A stretch of DNA of 64,000 nucleotides, taken from the NCBI RefSeq assembly GCF_013410375.1, contig NZ_JACCFL010000001.1, forward strand, positions 930,001 to 994,000, read 5' to 3'. Made by a program: the position numbers and the translations under genes. Position 1 is the first letter of the stretch; each line of letters begins with the position of its first letter. This document shows positions 7,984 through 16,608 of this stretch, one piece after another. The stretch comes from Leifsonia shinshuensis (GTDB lineage: Bacteria > Actinomycetota > Actinomycetes > Actinomycetales > Microbacteriaceae). The notes beneath the pieces were generated by a model that saw nothing but the letters and a program-made list of their open reading frames with translations, was not told the origin of the DNA and did not search any database.

Positions 7984-10900
7984 GTGCCGGCGAACACCCC
8001 CCAGCCCATCACGTATCAGGCTCAGATCCCGTCCGGGACGACGGTCGCGCCGGGTACCGCGTTGACGAACCTCGCTCAGATCGATGTCCCGGGCGACAAC
8101 CGTCCGGCGGCCGCGCGCCAGGCGACGGCCACCGTGACGGTCCCGAACAACGGCGCCACGACCCTCGGCAAGTCGGCCGAGGCGAACACGCTCTCGTTCT
8201 ACGGCGACTCCTCGGCGTGGGACCTCGTCGTGCGGTCGCAGGACCCGGTCAGCAACCCGTACACCGACACCATCGACATCCTCCCGAACAAGGCGGACGG
8301 CCGCGGCACCACGATCGACGGCACGTATTCCGTGACCGGCGTGACCGCACCGGCCGGTTCGACGGTGTACTACTCGACCGCGCCGATCGCCTCGCTGAGC
8401 AACGACCCGCGCGCCGCCTCCAACGGCGGAACGCCGGGCAGCACCACCGGCAACACGGTGGGCTGGTCGACCACGGCCGTGGCCCACCCGACCGCGGTGC
8501 GCGTGATCGGCCCGGCGCTCGCACCGGGCGGCTCCCAGACGATCCGGATCGCGTTCACGACCCCGGCCGGCTCGAGCTGCACGGCTCCGGCGGCGTCCGA
8601 CAACAAGCCAGGCCAGCTGCTGGTGAACTCGGCGAACTCGATCGCCGGGCACACCGCGCTGCCCATGCTGTCGTCGGCGACCACCGCGATCGGCGACTGC
8701 TACGCCCTCGACCTGAAGAAGTACGTGCTGGTGAAGGGCGGCAACCCCGCGAAGGCCGGCGACTGGCATGACGCGAACAGCGTCGCGGACTACCAGCAGT
8801 ACGCCGCCGGCGACACGGTTCCCTACAAGATCACCGTGACGAACAAGGGCACGGGCACGCTGACGAACATCCCGGTGACCGATTCGCTCGTCCCCGGCTG
8901 CGATTTCACCGTCGCCAGCCTCGCGGCGGGAGCGTCGGCGTCCAACACGTGCTCCAGCACCGCGGTCGTCGGCACCACGGTCAACGTCGCCTCCACGTCG
9001 GTGACGCCGCCGTCCGGACCGGTTCTGACCGCCACCGACCCGGCCGGCATCGTCGTGCCCGACCCGTACCGCGTGGTGAAGACGGCCAACCCGGCGCCGG
9101 GAACCGCGGTCGCCCCGGGCGGCACCGTGACCTACACGATCACGGTGTCGGAACCGGCGGGCAGCTCCGCGCCCTCGCTGAACCCCTCGCTGACGGACGA
9201 CCTGTCGAAGGTGCTGGACGACGCGACCTACAACGGCGACGTCACGGCGTCGGCCGGAACGGCGTCCGTCTCCGGGAAGACCCTGCAGTGGTCGGCCGCG
9301 TCGATCATGCCGGGGCAGACCATCACGATCACCTACTCGGTGAAGGTCAACAACCCCGACACCGGCGACAAGGTGCTGACCAACGTGGTCACCACCCCGT
9401 CCGGCGGGAACTGCGTGACCGGCAACACCGATCCCGCGTGCACGGTCACGACGAACGTGGAGTCGTTCACGGTGGCGAAGTCCGCCTCGGTCGCGCAGGC
9501 CGCCGAAGGCCAGACGGTGACCTACACGGTGACCGTCACGAACACCGGCACAGCCGCGTACACGGCGGCGCACCCGGCGTCGTTCACGGATTCCCTCGCG
9601 GGTGTGCTCGATGACGCCACGTACAACAACGACGCGAGCAACGGGGCGACGTACGCCGCCCCGACCGTGTCCTGGTCCGGCGCGCTCGCCGTCGGAGCCA
9701 CCACGACCGTCACCTACTCCGTGACGGTGAAGACGCCCGACGGCGGCGACCACGTGCTGAAGAACGCGGTCACGCCCACCGGCGACGGCGGCTCGTGCGC
9801 CACCGCGGGCGCCTGCGCGACGCGCACCCCGGTCGCGTCGTACACGGTCGCCAAGACCGCGTCGGCGGCGACGACCACTCCGGGCGGCGTCGTGGTCTAC
9901 ACCGTGACGGTGACCAACACGGGGCAGGTCGGATACACGGCGGCGAACCCCGCCTCCTTCACCGACAGCCTCGCCGGTGTGCTGGACGACGCGACCTACA
10001 ACGGCGACGCGAACAACGGCGCGACGTACGCCGCCCCGACCATCTCGTGGTCGGGTGCCCTCGCCATCGGAGCCACCAGGACGATCACGTACTCCGTCAC
10101 GGTCAACACCCCGGACGCAGGCGACCATCTGCTGAAGAACGCCGTCGTCCCGACCGGTTCGGGGGGAAGCTGCACGACGGCCGCGGACTGCTCGACCACG
10201 ACCGCGGTCGGAAGCTACACGGTCGCGAAGACCGCGTCGACGGCCTCCACCACTCCCGGTTCGACCGTGACCTACACGATCGTCGTCACCAACACCGGGC
10301 AGGTCGCCTACACCGCCGCCAAGCCCGCGACGATCACCGACAACCTCACCGGCGTGCTGGATGACGCGGTCTACAACAACGACGCCTCCAACGGCGCGAC
10401 CTACGCGGCGCCCACGCTCAGCTGGGCGGGCCCGCTCGCCATCGGGGCCACGCAGACGATCACCTACTCGGTGACGGTGCGGAACCCGGATCGCGGCGAC
10501 CACGTGCTGAAGAACACCGTGTCCACGCCGCCGGGCGTCGGAAACTGCGACGCGGGTTCCGCGGACCCCGCCTGCTCGACCGTGACGCCGGTCAAGTCCT
10601 ACCGGGTCGTCAAGACGAGCCCCGCCACCACGGTGACCCCGGGCCAGGTCGTCCCCTACACGATCACGATCACCAACACGGGGCAGGTCCCGTACACGGC
10701 CGCCGATCCCGCGGTGTTCACCGATGACCTCACGCGCGTCCTCGACGACGCCGTGTACAACGGGGACGCCACGAACGGCGCCACCCTCACCGGGAGCACC
10801 CTCTCCTGGTCGGGTGCGCTGGCCGTCGGAGCCACCGTGACGGTGACCTACTCGGTGACCGTGAACACGCCGGACGCCGGCGACCACGTCCTCGACAACG

Positions 10901-13050
10901 CCGTGGTCACCGGGGTGACCGGCAACTGCGCGCCGGGATCGACCGATCCCTCGTGCGCGGTGCAGATCCCGACCAAGGCGTTCCACGTCACGAAGTCGGC
11001 CTCGTCGTCCACCACGACTCCGGGCGCGACCGTGACCTACACGATCGTGGTGACCAACACGGGCCAGGTCGACTACCCGGCATCGGCCCCGGCGAGCTTC
11101 ACCGACGACCTCACGGCCGTGCTCGACGACGCGACGTACAACAACGACGCGACGAACGGGGCCGTCTACTCCGCGCCCACGCTGTCGTGGTCGGGCGCGC
11201 TCCCCGTCGGCGCCTCCCGGACGATCACGTACACGGTGACCGTGAAGGATCCCGACGCGGGTGACCACGTGCTCGACAACACCGTCGTCACCCCGCCCGG
11301 TCTCGGCGGCGACTGCACGGTCGACTCGACCGATCCGGACTGCTCGGTGAGGGTCCCCGTCCAGTCGTACACGGTCGCGAAGGCGGCATCCACGGCCACC
11401 ACGACCGAGGGCTCCCGCGTCACCTACACGGTGACGGTGACCAACACCGGCGCGGTCGACTACACCGCGGCAGCCCCGGCGACCTTCACCGACGACCTGA
11501 CGAAGGTGCTCGATGACGCCGTCTACAACAACGACGCCACGAACGGTGCGACCTACGCCGCGCCGACCCTGAGCTGGGCGGGCGCCCTCCCCGTCGGCGG
11601 CACGAAGACCATCAGCTATTCGGTGACGGTCGCGAGCCCCGACCACGGCGACCACTCGCTGAAGAACAGCGTGGCGCCCACGGCGGACGGCGGAAGCTGC
11701 GCCACGGCCGGAGGGTGCGCCACCACGACGCCCGTCCAGTCGTACTCGGTGGTGAAGACATCGTCCACCACGACCACGGAGCCCGGCGGCACGGTCTCGT
11801 ACACCATCACCGTGACGAACACCGGACAGGTCCCGTTCACCGCGGCGAACCCGGCCTCCTTCACGGACGACCTCACCAGCGTGCTCGACGACGCGACGTA
11901 CAACAACGACGCGACGAACGCGGCCGTCTACTCGGCCCCGGTGCTCTCCTGGTCCGGCGCCCTCGCGATCGGCGCCACGCACACCGTCACGTACTCGGTG
12001 ACGGTGAAGAGCCCGGACACCGGGGACAAGCTCCTCACCAACGCCGTCGTCACTCCCACTGGCCCCTGTGTGTCGGGATCGACCGATCCGGACTGCGTGG
12101 TCGTCGTGCCCGTGAAGTCGTACTCGACCGTGAAGACGGCCTCCGCGGTCGACACCACGCCGGGCGCGACCGTCACCTACACGATCGTGGTCACCAACAC
12201 CGGAGCCGTCCCGTACACCGCTGCGGCGCCGGCGACCTTCCGGGACGACCTCAGCCGGGTCCTCGATGACGCGACCTACAACAACGACGCCACCGGCGGA
12301 GCGGTGTACGCGGCTCCGACGCTGAGCTGGGCCGGGGCGCTCCCGGTCGGGGGGACGGCGACCATCACCTACTCGGTGACGGTGAAGTCTCCGGACACCG
12401 GCGATCACGTCCTCCGGAACGCGGTCGTCACCCCGACAGGACCGTGCGCGGCCGGCTCGACCGACTCCACGTGCACGACCACGGTCCCCGTGCGGTCGTA
12501 TCACGTCGCCAAGAAGTCGTCGGCGACCACGGTCGCTCCCGGCGGAGTCGTGACCTACACGATCACCGTCACCAACACCGGAGCCGTGCCGTTCACGAGC
12601 AGCGCGCCCGCGACCTTCACGGACGACCTGACCGACGTCCTCACCGGCGCCACCTACAACGCCGATGCGACGAGCGGCGCGACCTACACCGCGCCGACGC
12701 TCGCCTGGGCGGGCGCACTGGCGGTCGGCCAGACCGTCCACGTGACCTACAGCGTGAGACTCCTCGCCGCCGACCGTCCGGGCACCGTCCTGCACAATGT
12801 CGTCGCCACGCCGACCGACCCGGCGGGCGAGGTCTCGAACTGCCTGGCCGGAGACACCGACCCGGACTGCGCCGCGGATGTGACGGTCGACCCGCCGGGG
12901 GTGCCGCCGACGGACCCGCCGGCAGCGTCCACCCCGCTCGCCCGCACCGGCAGCGACCTCCTGCCGCCGTTCCTCTGGGGCGCTCTGCTCCTGCTGACCG
13001 GATTCGGACTGGTGCTCGGGGCACGGCTGCGACGTCGGCGCCGCAGCTGA
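7984..13050 (+). CDS. Giant DUF11-repeat surface protein, C-terminal part with LAxTG sorting signal
   Basis: About 1,688 residues, in the same frame as the upstream part and best viewed as the rest of one gene of about 2,420 codons. The GTG at 7984 is only the first possible start and has no ribosome binding site. It contains the end of one DUF11-type domain, a spacer, another DUF11-like domain (near ALDLKKYVLVKGGN) and then ten tandem modules of about 127 residues, each opening with a '[YF]xVxK' motif and containing 'YT[VI]xVTNTG' and 'LDDATYNNDATNGA'. It ends with a Pro-rich spacer, LARTG, a hydrophobic stretch and RLRRRRRS: a sortase sorting signal of the LAxTG kind typical of actinobacterial class E sortases. 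No sortase gene is in the window. Without readthrough or reversion this half is probably not made. Confidence 0.8.
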   Translation: MPANTPQPITYQAQIPSGTTVAPGTALTNLAQIDVPGDNRPAAARQATATVTVPNNGATTLGKSAEANTLSFYGDSSAWDLVVRSQDPVSNPYTDTIDILPNKADGRGTTIDGTYSVTGVTAPAGSTVYYSTAPIASLSNDPRAASNGGTPGSTTGNTVGWSTTAVAHPTAVRVIGPALAPGGSQTIRIAFTTPAGSSCTAPAASDNKPGQLLVNSANSIAGHTALPMLSSATTAIGDCYALDLKKYVLVKGGNPAKAGDWHDANSVADYQQYAAGDTVPYKITVTNKGTGTLTNIPVTDSLVPGCDFTVASLAAGASASNTCSSTAVVGTTVNVASTSVTPPSGPVLTATDPAGIVVPDPYRVVKTANPAPGTAVAPGGTVTYTITVSEPAGSSAPSLNPSLTDDLSKVLDDATYNGDVTASAGTASVSGKTLQWSAASIMPGQTITITYSVKVNNPDTGDKVLTNVVTTPSGGNCVTGNTDPACTVTTNVESFTVAKSASVAQAAEGQTVTYTVTVTNTGTAAYTAAHPASFTDSLAGVLDDATYNNDASNGATYAAPTVSWSGALAVGATTTVTYSVTVKTPDGGDHVLKNAVTPTGDGGSCATAGACATRTPVASYTVAKTASAATTTPGGVVVYTVTVTNTGQVGYTAANPASFTDSLAGVLDDATYNGDANNGATYAAPTISWSGALAIGATRTITYSVTVNTPDAGDHLLKNAVVPTGSGGSCTTAADCSTTTAVGSYTVAKTASTASTTPGSTVTYTIVVTNTGQVAYTAAKPATITDNLTGVLDDAVYNNDASNGATYAAPTLSWAGPLAIGATQTITYSVTVRNPDRGDHVLKNTVSTPPGVGNCDAGSADPACSTVTPVKSYRVVKTSPATTVTPGQVVPYTITITNTGQVPYTAADPAVFTDDLTRVLDDAVYNGDATNGATLTGSTLSWSGALAVGATVTVTYSVTVNTPDAGDHVLDNAVVTGVTGNCAPGSTDPSCAVQIPTKAFHVTKSASSSTTTPGATVTYTIVVTNTGQVDYPASAPASFTDDLTAVLDDATYNNDATNGAVYSAPTLSWSGALPVGASRTITYTVTVKDPDAGDHVLDNTVVTPPGLGGDCTVDSTDPDCSVRVPVQSYTVAKAASTATTTEGSRVTYTVTVTNTGAVDYTAAAPATFTDDLTKVLDDAVYNNDATNGATYAAPTLSWAGALPVGGTKTISYSVTVASPDHGDHSLKNSVAPTADGGSCATAGGCATTTPVQSYSVVKTSSTTTTEPGGTVSYTITVTNTGQVPFTAANPASFTDDLTSVLDDATYNNDATNAAVYSAPVLSWSGALAIGATHTVTYSVTVKSPDTGDKLLTNAVVTPTGPCVSGSTDPDCVVVVPVKSYSTVKTASAVDTTPGATVTYTIVVTNTGAVPYTAAAPATFRDDLSRVLDDATYNNDATGGAVYAAPTLSWAGALPVGGTATITYSVTVKSPDTGDHVLRNAVVTPTGPCAAGSTDSTCTTTVPVRSYHVAKKSSATTVAPGGVVTYTITVTNTGAVPFTSSAPATFTDDLTDVLTGATYNADATSGATYTAPTLAWAGALAVGQTVHVTYSVRLLAADRPGTVLHNVVATPTDPAGEVSNCLAGDTDPDCAADVTVDPPGVPPTDPPAASTPLARTGSDLLPPFLWGALLLLTGFGLVLGARLRRRRRS
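9067..12850 (+). repeat. Array of ten tandem about 381-bp DUF11-type coding repeats
   Basis: Modules start at the Tyr/Phe codon of motifs such as YRVVK (9067), FTVAK, YTVAK and YHVAK (12499). The average period is 381 nt (127 residues). Copies differ at many positions but share long near-identical blocks, notably around TFTDDLTxVLDDATYNNDATNGA. Copy-number change by recombination is expected in such an array, and it may also be hard to assemble from short reads. Confidence 0.85.
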
Positions 13051-13125
13051 CGGACGAGAACCGTGCTGCGCGCCCGCCCCACGCAGGGGCGGGCGCGTAG
13101 CGACCTCCACCACGAAAGCGCGCAC

Positions 13126-13785
13126 ATGAACACCCCGCACAACCGCAGGCCCACCCTCCGCCGATGGACCATCGTGGCGGCGGCGGCCCTCATCGGCAGC
13201 GTCCTCCTCTCCGCGCCTGCCGCGTCGGTAGCGGCCGCCCAGCCGGCTCCGGACGGGCTCTCGATCGCGATCACCGACGGGGCGGCGGAGACGACCTCCG
13301 GTGCGTCCTCGAACTACACCGTGACGGTCACGAACCGGGGGACGACGCCGGTGAGCGCGGAACTGGTCGTCGCTCTCCCGCCCTTCGCCGCCTTCTCGGA
13401 GGCGAAAGGCGCGCACGTGGAGAAGACGGAAGCCGCGTGGACGGTGACCGTCGCCCCCGGCTCGTCCGAGCGCCGTCACGCGACCGCCGACATCGGTCGC
13501 ATCCCCGCCGGCGAGGTCCGGGTCACGACGCTCGCGACGCTGTACGCGTCGGGGGACCGCTCGCGCATCCTCGTCCGCGCTGCCGACGCGAACGCCATCC
13601 AGGGGGTGCTCGACCCGGCGCACACCGTCGGGCAGAGTCCGGCGAAGGTCAGTGCCGCACCCGGAGACTCCGCTGTCATCGTCGTCGTCTCCGCCTGCGC
13701 TGTGCTTCTCGCGCTCGCCATCGTCGGGGTCGTCGTGTTCCGCCGTGTGCGCCGCCGCCGTCGCGGAGTGCGGGGGACCGCTTAA
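13126..13785 (+). CDS. Small membrane-anchored DUF11-domain protein
   Basis: 219 residues. The ATG at 13126 opens a signal peptide (Arg-rich start, hydrophobic core, ending near AAAQPAP). Residues 45-165 make a single DUF11-like beta domain (SNYTVTVTNRGTTPVSAELVV). Near residues 185-210 is one membrane helix followed by a basic tail (RRVRRRRRG), giving an N-out, C-in anchor without an LPxTG-like signal. It starts 76 bp after the giant DUF11 gene in the same orientation and is likely in the same transcription unit. It shares the domain type with the giant protein, so the two may interact at the surface; that is inference. Confidence 0.75.
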   Translation: MNTPHNRRPTLRRWTIVAAAALIGSVLLSAPAASVAAAQPAPDGLSIAITDGAAETTSGASSNYTVTVTNRGTTPVSAELVVALPPFAAFSEAKGAHVEKTEAAWTVTVAPGSSERRHATADIGRIPAGEVRVTTLATLYASGDRSRILVRAADANAIQGVLDPAHTVGQSPAKVSAAPGDSAVIVVVSACAVLLALAIVGVVVFRRVRRRRRGVRGTA

Positions 13786-13873
13786 CCTACGATCCGGGAC
13801 GGCGTATGTTCACGGCGAACGAGGCGAGTCGTTACGGGGAACAACGGACGCGTTCGCCGAGAGGGAGGATCTC

Positions 13874-14122
13874 ATGGGCATCGACGACAAGTTCGAGGCG
13901 AAGAGCGACAAGCTGAAGGGCAAGGTCGACGAGGTCATCGGCAAGGCCACCGATGACGAGTCGCGCGTCCTGAAGGGCAAGGCGGAGCAGGCGAAAGGCA
14001 GCGTCAAGGACGCGGTCGCCGACGTGAAAGCCCATCTGAAGGACAGTGCGGACAAGCGCGACGACCGCAAGGACGAGACGGATGTGCCGTACGACGGCGC
14101 CGACCGGGGCAACCTGGAGTAG
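13874..14122 (+). CDS. CsbD-family stress protein
   Basis: 82 residues, highly charged and predicted helical: MGIDDKFEAKSDKLKGKVDE followed by the usual 'GKAEQAKG..KDA' pattern of the CsbD family. CsbD proteins are small soluble proteins induced by general stress in many bacteria; their molecular role is not established. The ATG at 13874 has GGGAGGA just before it. The acidic C-terminus ends DRGNLE. It lies alone between the surface-protein locus and a convergent ligase gene. Confidence 0.9.
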   Translation: MGIDDKFEAKSDKLKGKVDEVIGKATDDESRVLKGKAEQAKGSVKDAVADVKAHLKDSADKRDDRKDETDVPYDGADRGNLE

Positions 14123-14137
14123 CCCGCGGTCCGTGGC

Positions 14138-15241
14138 TCATTCCCGGATCTCGGTCAGGCCCTGAGCCGCTCGATCGGAGCGGGTCGCCGCGTCGAGTAG
14201 CTCGGCCAGCGCGGGTGCGCCGCCGTCCCGATACGCCCGCCGCTGCCGCGTCGCGCCGTTGCCGTGCTCGAGGATCCCGTCGACGACGGACCCGACGCAT
14301 TCCACGTCGCCGTGGCGTTTCAGTCCGGGCCCGGCGGCGGCCAGGAGAGCGTGGACGACGTCGGCGGCGGGGCGCAGGCGTCCGGATCGAGGGTCGAACA
14401 GGTCTTGGTCGAGGCCGTAGCGCGCCGCGTGCCAGTATGCGGCGTCCAGGAGCTCGGCGTCATGGGCCGGCTCGTCGTGGCCGGCGTCGACCATCCCTCG
14501 TACGAGGACGGCGAGGGCGGTGCTGGTCCGCACGTCGAGCTGGGCGTCGAAGGCCCGCACCTCGAGCGTCGGGTACTTCTCGGACGGGCGGACGACCCAG
14601 TTGAGCGTTCCCGCGTCGGAGGTGCCCCCGATCCCGCCGAGCGCCGCGGTGCGCCGCGCATAGTCCTCGGGGTCCCGGAACGCGGGCGGGATGCCGTGCG
14701 TGGTCCAGCGGCGGCTGTGGATCGCGCGCCAGCTGTCGAACCCGGTGTCCGCGCCCTCCCAGAACGGGGAGTTGGCGGAGAGCGCCAGCAGCGTCGGCAG
14801 CCAGGGTCGCACCCGATTGAGGGCGCGGATGGCGCTGTCCCGGTCGCGCGTGCCGACGTGCACGTGCAGGCCGCTGATCTGGTGGTCGGCGGTGATCCGC
14901 CCGAAGTCGTTCGCGATGTCCCGATAGCGCGGGAGGTCGGTGACGCGGGCGCCGGCAGTCACATCGAACGGGACCCCGACTCCCGCGCCGATGACCCCGT
15001 GCTCACGCGCCCAGCCGGCGAGCTCGCCCCGGAACCCCGACAGCGACCGTCCGAGCTCTGCCGCCGTCGAGCAGACCGGCGAGGCGTATTCGAGCTGCGA
15101 GGGGAAGAACTCGGCCATCACCTCGCCGTCGCGGTCGGGATCGGCGAGCGCGGTCCGCGCTTCGGTCGCCCGTTCGACCGGGGTCAGCGAGATCGGGTCG
15201 AGAAGGATGAACTCCTCTTCCGCCCCGATCGTCGTCGCCAC
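14138..15241 (-). CDS. Carboxylate-amine ligase, glutamate-cysteine ligase type 2 (YbdK-like)
   Basis: 367 residues. The GTG at 15241 begins VATTIGAEEEF, the normal N-terminus of this family, with AGAAGGG 8 nt upstream; in-frame codons further upstream are not family-like. Visible motifs include GAEEEF, the 'HVHVG' metal/substrate loop (GLHVHVG), 'NSPFW' and 'R.....EVRAFDAQ'. Members ligate an amino group to glutamate's gamma-carboxyl using ATP. E. coli YbdK has weak glutamate-cysteine ligase activity, and actinobacteria also have EgtA paralogs of this fold. The true substrate here is unknown. It converges with CsbD and is divergent from the heme-oxygenase-fold gene. Confidence 0.85.
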   Translation of the reverse strand: MATTIGAEEEFILLDPISLTPVERATEARTALADPDRDGEVMAEFFPSQLEYASPVCSTAAELGRSLSGFRGELAGWAREHGVIGAGVGVPFDVTAGARVTDLPRYRDIANDFGRITADHQISGLHVHVGTRDRDSAIRALNRVRPWLPTLLALSANSPFWEGADTGFDSWRAIHSRRWTTHGIPPAFRDPEDYARRTAALGGIGGTSDAGTLNWVVRPSEKYPTLEVRAFDAQLDVRTSTALAVLVRGMVDAGHDEPAHDAELLDAAYWHAARYGLDQDLFDPRSGRLRPAADVVHALLAAAGPGLKRHGDVECVGSVVDGILEHGNGATRQRRAYRDGGAPALAELLDAATRSDRAAQGLTEIRE

Positions 15242-15344
15242 CCACGCATCCCTTCTGCTCCCGCTGCTCCCGCGAACGTAGCGGGGCAGAACCGGATGTT
15301 CAACGGGCTTGACGCCGCGTCCTCTTCGTCCGACTGTTCGGTGC

Positions 15345-16382
15345 ATGACCGTATCGATCCGTCCGCGCGGACCCGTGAGCGCGCAGTTCCTGGAAGCGCT
15401 GGGCGCGCCGGCCGAGCGCGAGTCGCCGGCGATGGCGAAAGCGCTCGACCTCGCCGAGAGTGCCCTCCGAAGCGAGCCGGACGTCCTGTACGACGACGAC
15501 CTCCAGCTCACTCTGCTGCTGAGCTACGGTCTCTCCTACGGCGGCGTGACCGAGAGCGACGGCCGCTGGGAGTGGAACCCCGTCCAGGTCGCGGTGCGCA
15601 CCGCGATCGAGGAGCGGTTCGAGCGCCGGCTGCGCGAGCTCGTCGGCGACGTCGTGCTCCCGGAGCCCGAGGCCGACGCGGTGGCGTCGTATCTCTTCGC
15701 CCTGACCTCCGAGGACAGCGGGCCGAGCCTCTCCCGGTATGTGGCGAAGAAGGCGACCCGCGATCAGGCGATCGAGTTCGTCATCCACCGGTCGATCTAC
15801 ACGCTGAAGGAAGCCGACCCGCACTCGTGGGCCATTCCGCGGCTGACCGGCCGGGCCAAAGCCGCGCTGGTCGAGGTCCAGTCCGACGAGTACGGCGGCG
15901 GCCGGCCGCATCGCATCCACGCGGCGATCTTCGCCCGGACGATGCGGGGCGTCGGGTTGGACGATCGTTACGGCGTCTACCTGGACCGGGTGCCGGCGAT
16001 CACGCTGGCGTCCTTCAACATGATGTCCATGTTCGGGCTGAACGGGCGGCTCCGCGGAGCCATCGCCGGCCACCTGGCGGCGTTCGAGATGACGTCGTCG
16101 GTGCCGAACCGCCTCTACGGCAACGGATTCCGCCGGCTGGGGTTCGGCGAGGACGTGACCGAGTACTACGACGAGCACGTGGAAGCGGACGCCGTGCACG
16201 AGCAGATCGCCGGGCGCGACCTCGCCGGCGGCCTGGCCGAGCAGCATCCGGAGCTGCTGGAGGACATCGTCTTCGGAGCACGGTGCTGCCTCGTGGTGGA
16301 CGGCCTCGTCGGCGAGCACCTGCTGGCGAGCTGGCAGGCGGGACGCAGTTCGCTGCGTGCGGAGACGGGCGTCGCTGCATGA
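15345..16382 (+). CDS. Iron-containing redox enzyme, heme-oxygenase-like fold (PF14518 type)
   Basis: 345 residues from ATG 15345; no clear ribosome binding site, and a GACTGT 7 nt upstream could make the mRNA leaderless. The middle carries the signature of this family: DPHSWAIPRLTG, then ALVEVQSDEYGGG and RIHAAIFA, which supply Glu, Asp and His residues suited to a diiron site. Related enzymes are non-heme diiron oxidases or oxygenases. The stop overlaps the start of the CDGSH gene (ATGA), so the two are translationally coupled, and the iron-sulfur protein may be its electron donor (inference). Substrate unknown. Confidence 0.75.
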   Translation: MTVSIRPRGPVSAQFLEALGAPAERESPAMAKALDLAESALRSEPDVLYDDDLQLTLLLSYGLSYGGVTESDGRWEWNPVQVAVRTAIEERFERRLRELVGDVVLPEPEADAVASYLFALTSEDSGPSLSRYVAKKATRDQAIEFVIHRSIYTLKEADPHSWAIPRLTGRAKAALVEVQSDEYGGGRPHRIHAAIFARTMRGVGLDDRYGVYLDRVPAITLASFNMMSMFGLNGRLRGAIAGHLAAFEMTSSVPNRLYGNGFRRLGFGEDVTEYYDEHVEADAVHEQIAGRDLAGGLAEQHPELLEDIVFGARCCLVVDGLVGEHLLASWQAGRSSLRAETGVAA

Positions 16383-16606
16383 GCGGGCACCCGGACGGCG
16401 AGGTGACGATCGTCGCCTGCCCGGACGGTCCTCTGCTGGTCCGCGGGCCGGTCGCGATCGTGGACACCGAAGGCGAGCCGATCGAGCAGCGCCGCCGGAC
16501 CATCGCGCTGTGCCGCTGCGGCGTGTCGACGATCAAGCCGTACTGCGACGGAACCCACAAACTCACCGGCTTCCGCACGGAGCCGCCGGCCCCGGGCGAG
16601 GAGTAG
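16379..16606 (+). CDS. CDGSH-type iron-sulfur protein
   Basis: 75 residues with the complete 2Fe-2S ligand set of the CDGSH (mitoNEET) family: Cys45, Cys47, Cys56 and His60 in CRCGVSTIKPYCDGTH. There is no membrane segment, so it is a small soluble electron-transfer or sensor protein. Its ATG overlaps the preceding stop by 4 nt, implying coupled synthesis with the iron-dependent oxidase-like protein. The NRAMP-like gene follows after 2 nt, so the three probably form one operon. Confidence 0.9.
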   Translation: MSGHPDGEVTIVACPDGPLLVRGPVAIVDTEGEPIEQRRRTIALCRCGVSTIKPYCDGTHKLTGFRTEPPAPGEE

Positions 16607-16608
16607 GA

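Noticed and set aside
7972..8000. Independent start of a second surface gene after the TAA
   Set aside because: GTG 7984 has no ribosome binding site and no signal peptide, and it falls inside a DUF11 domain.
9067..12850. CRISPR array or mobile-element repeats
   Set aside because: The 381-bp repeats are coding, diverged and in frame, as expected for protein domain repeats.
5728..13623. A 2,631-codon open frame on the minus strand
   Set aside because: It is antisense to the DUF11 repeats; strong third-position G/C in the sense genes removes stops from the opposite strand. Its sequence is Arg/Gly/Val low-complexity with no domain.
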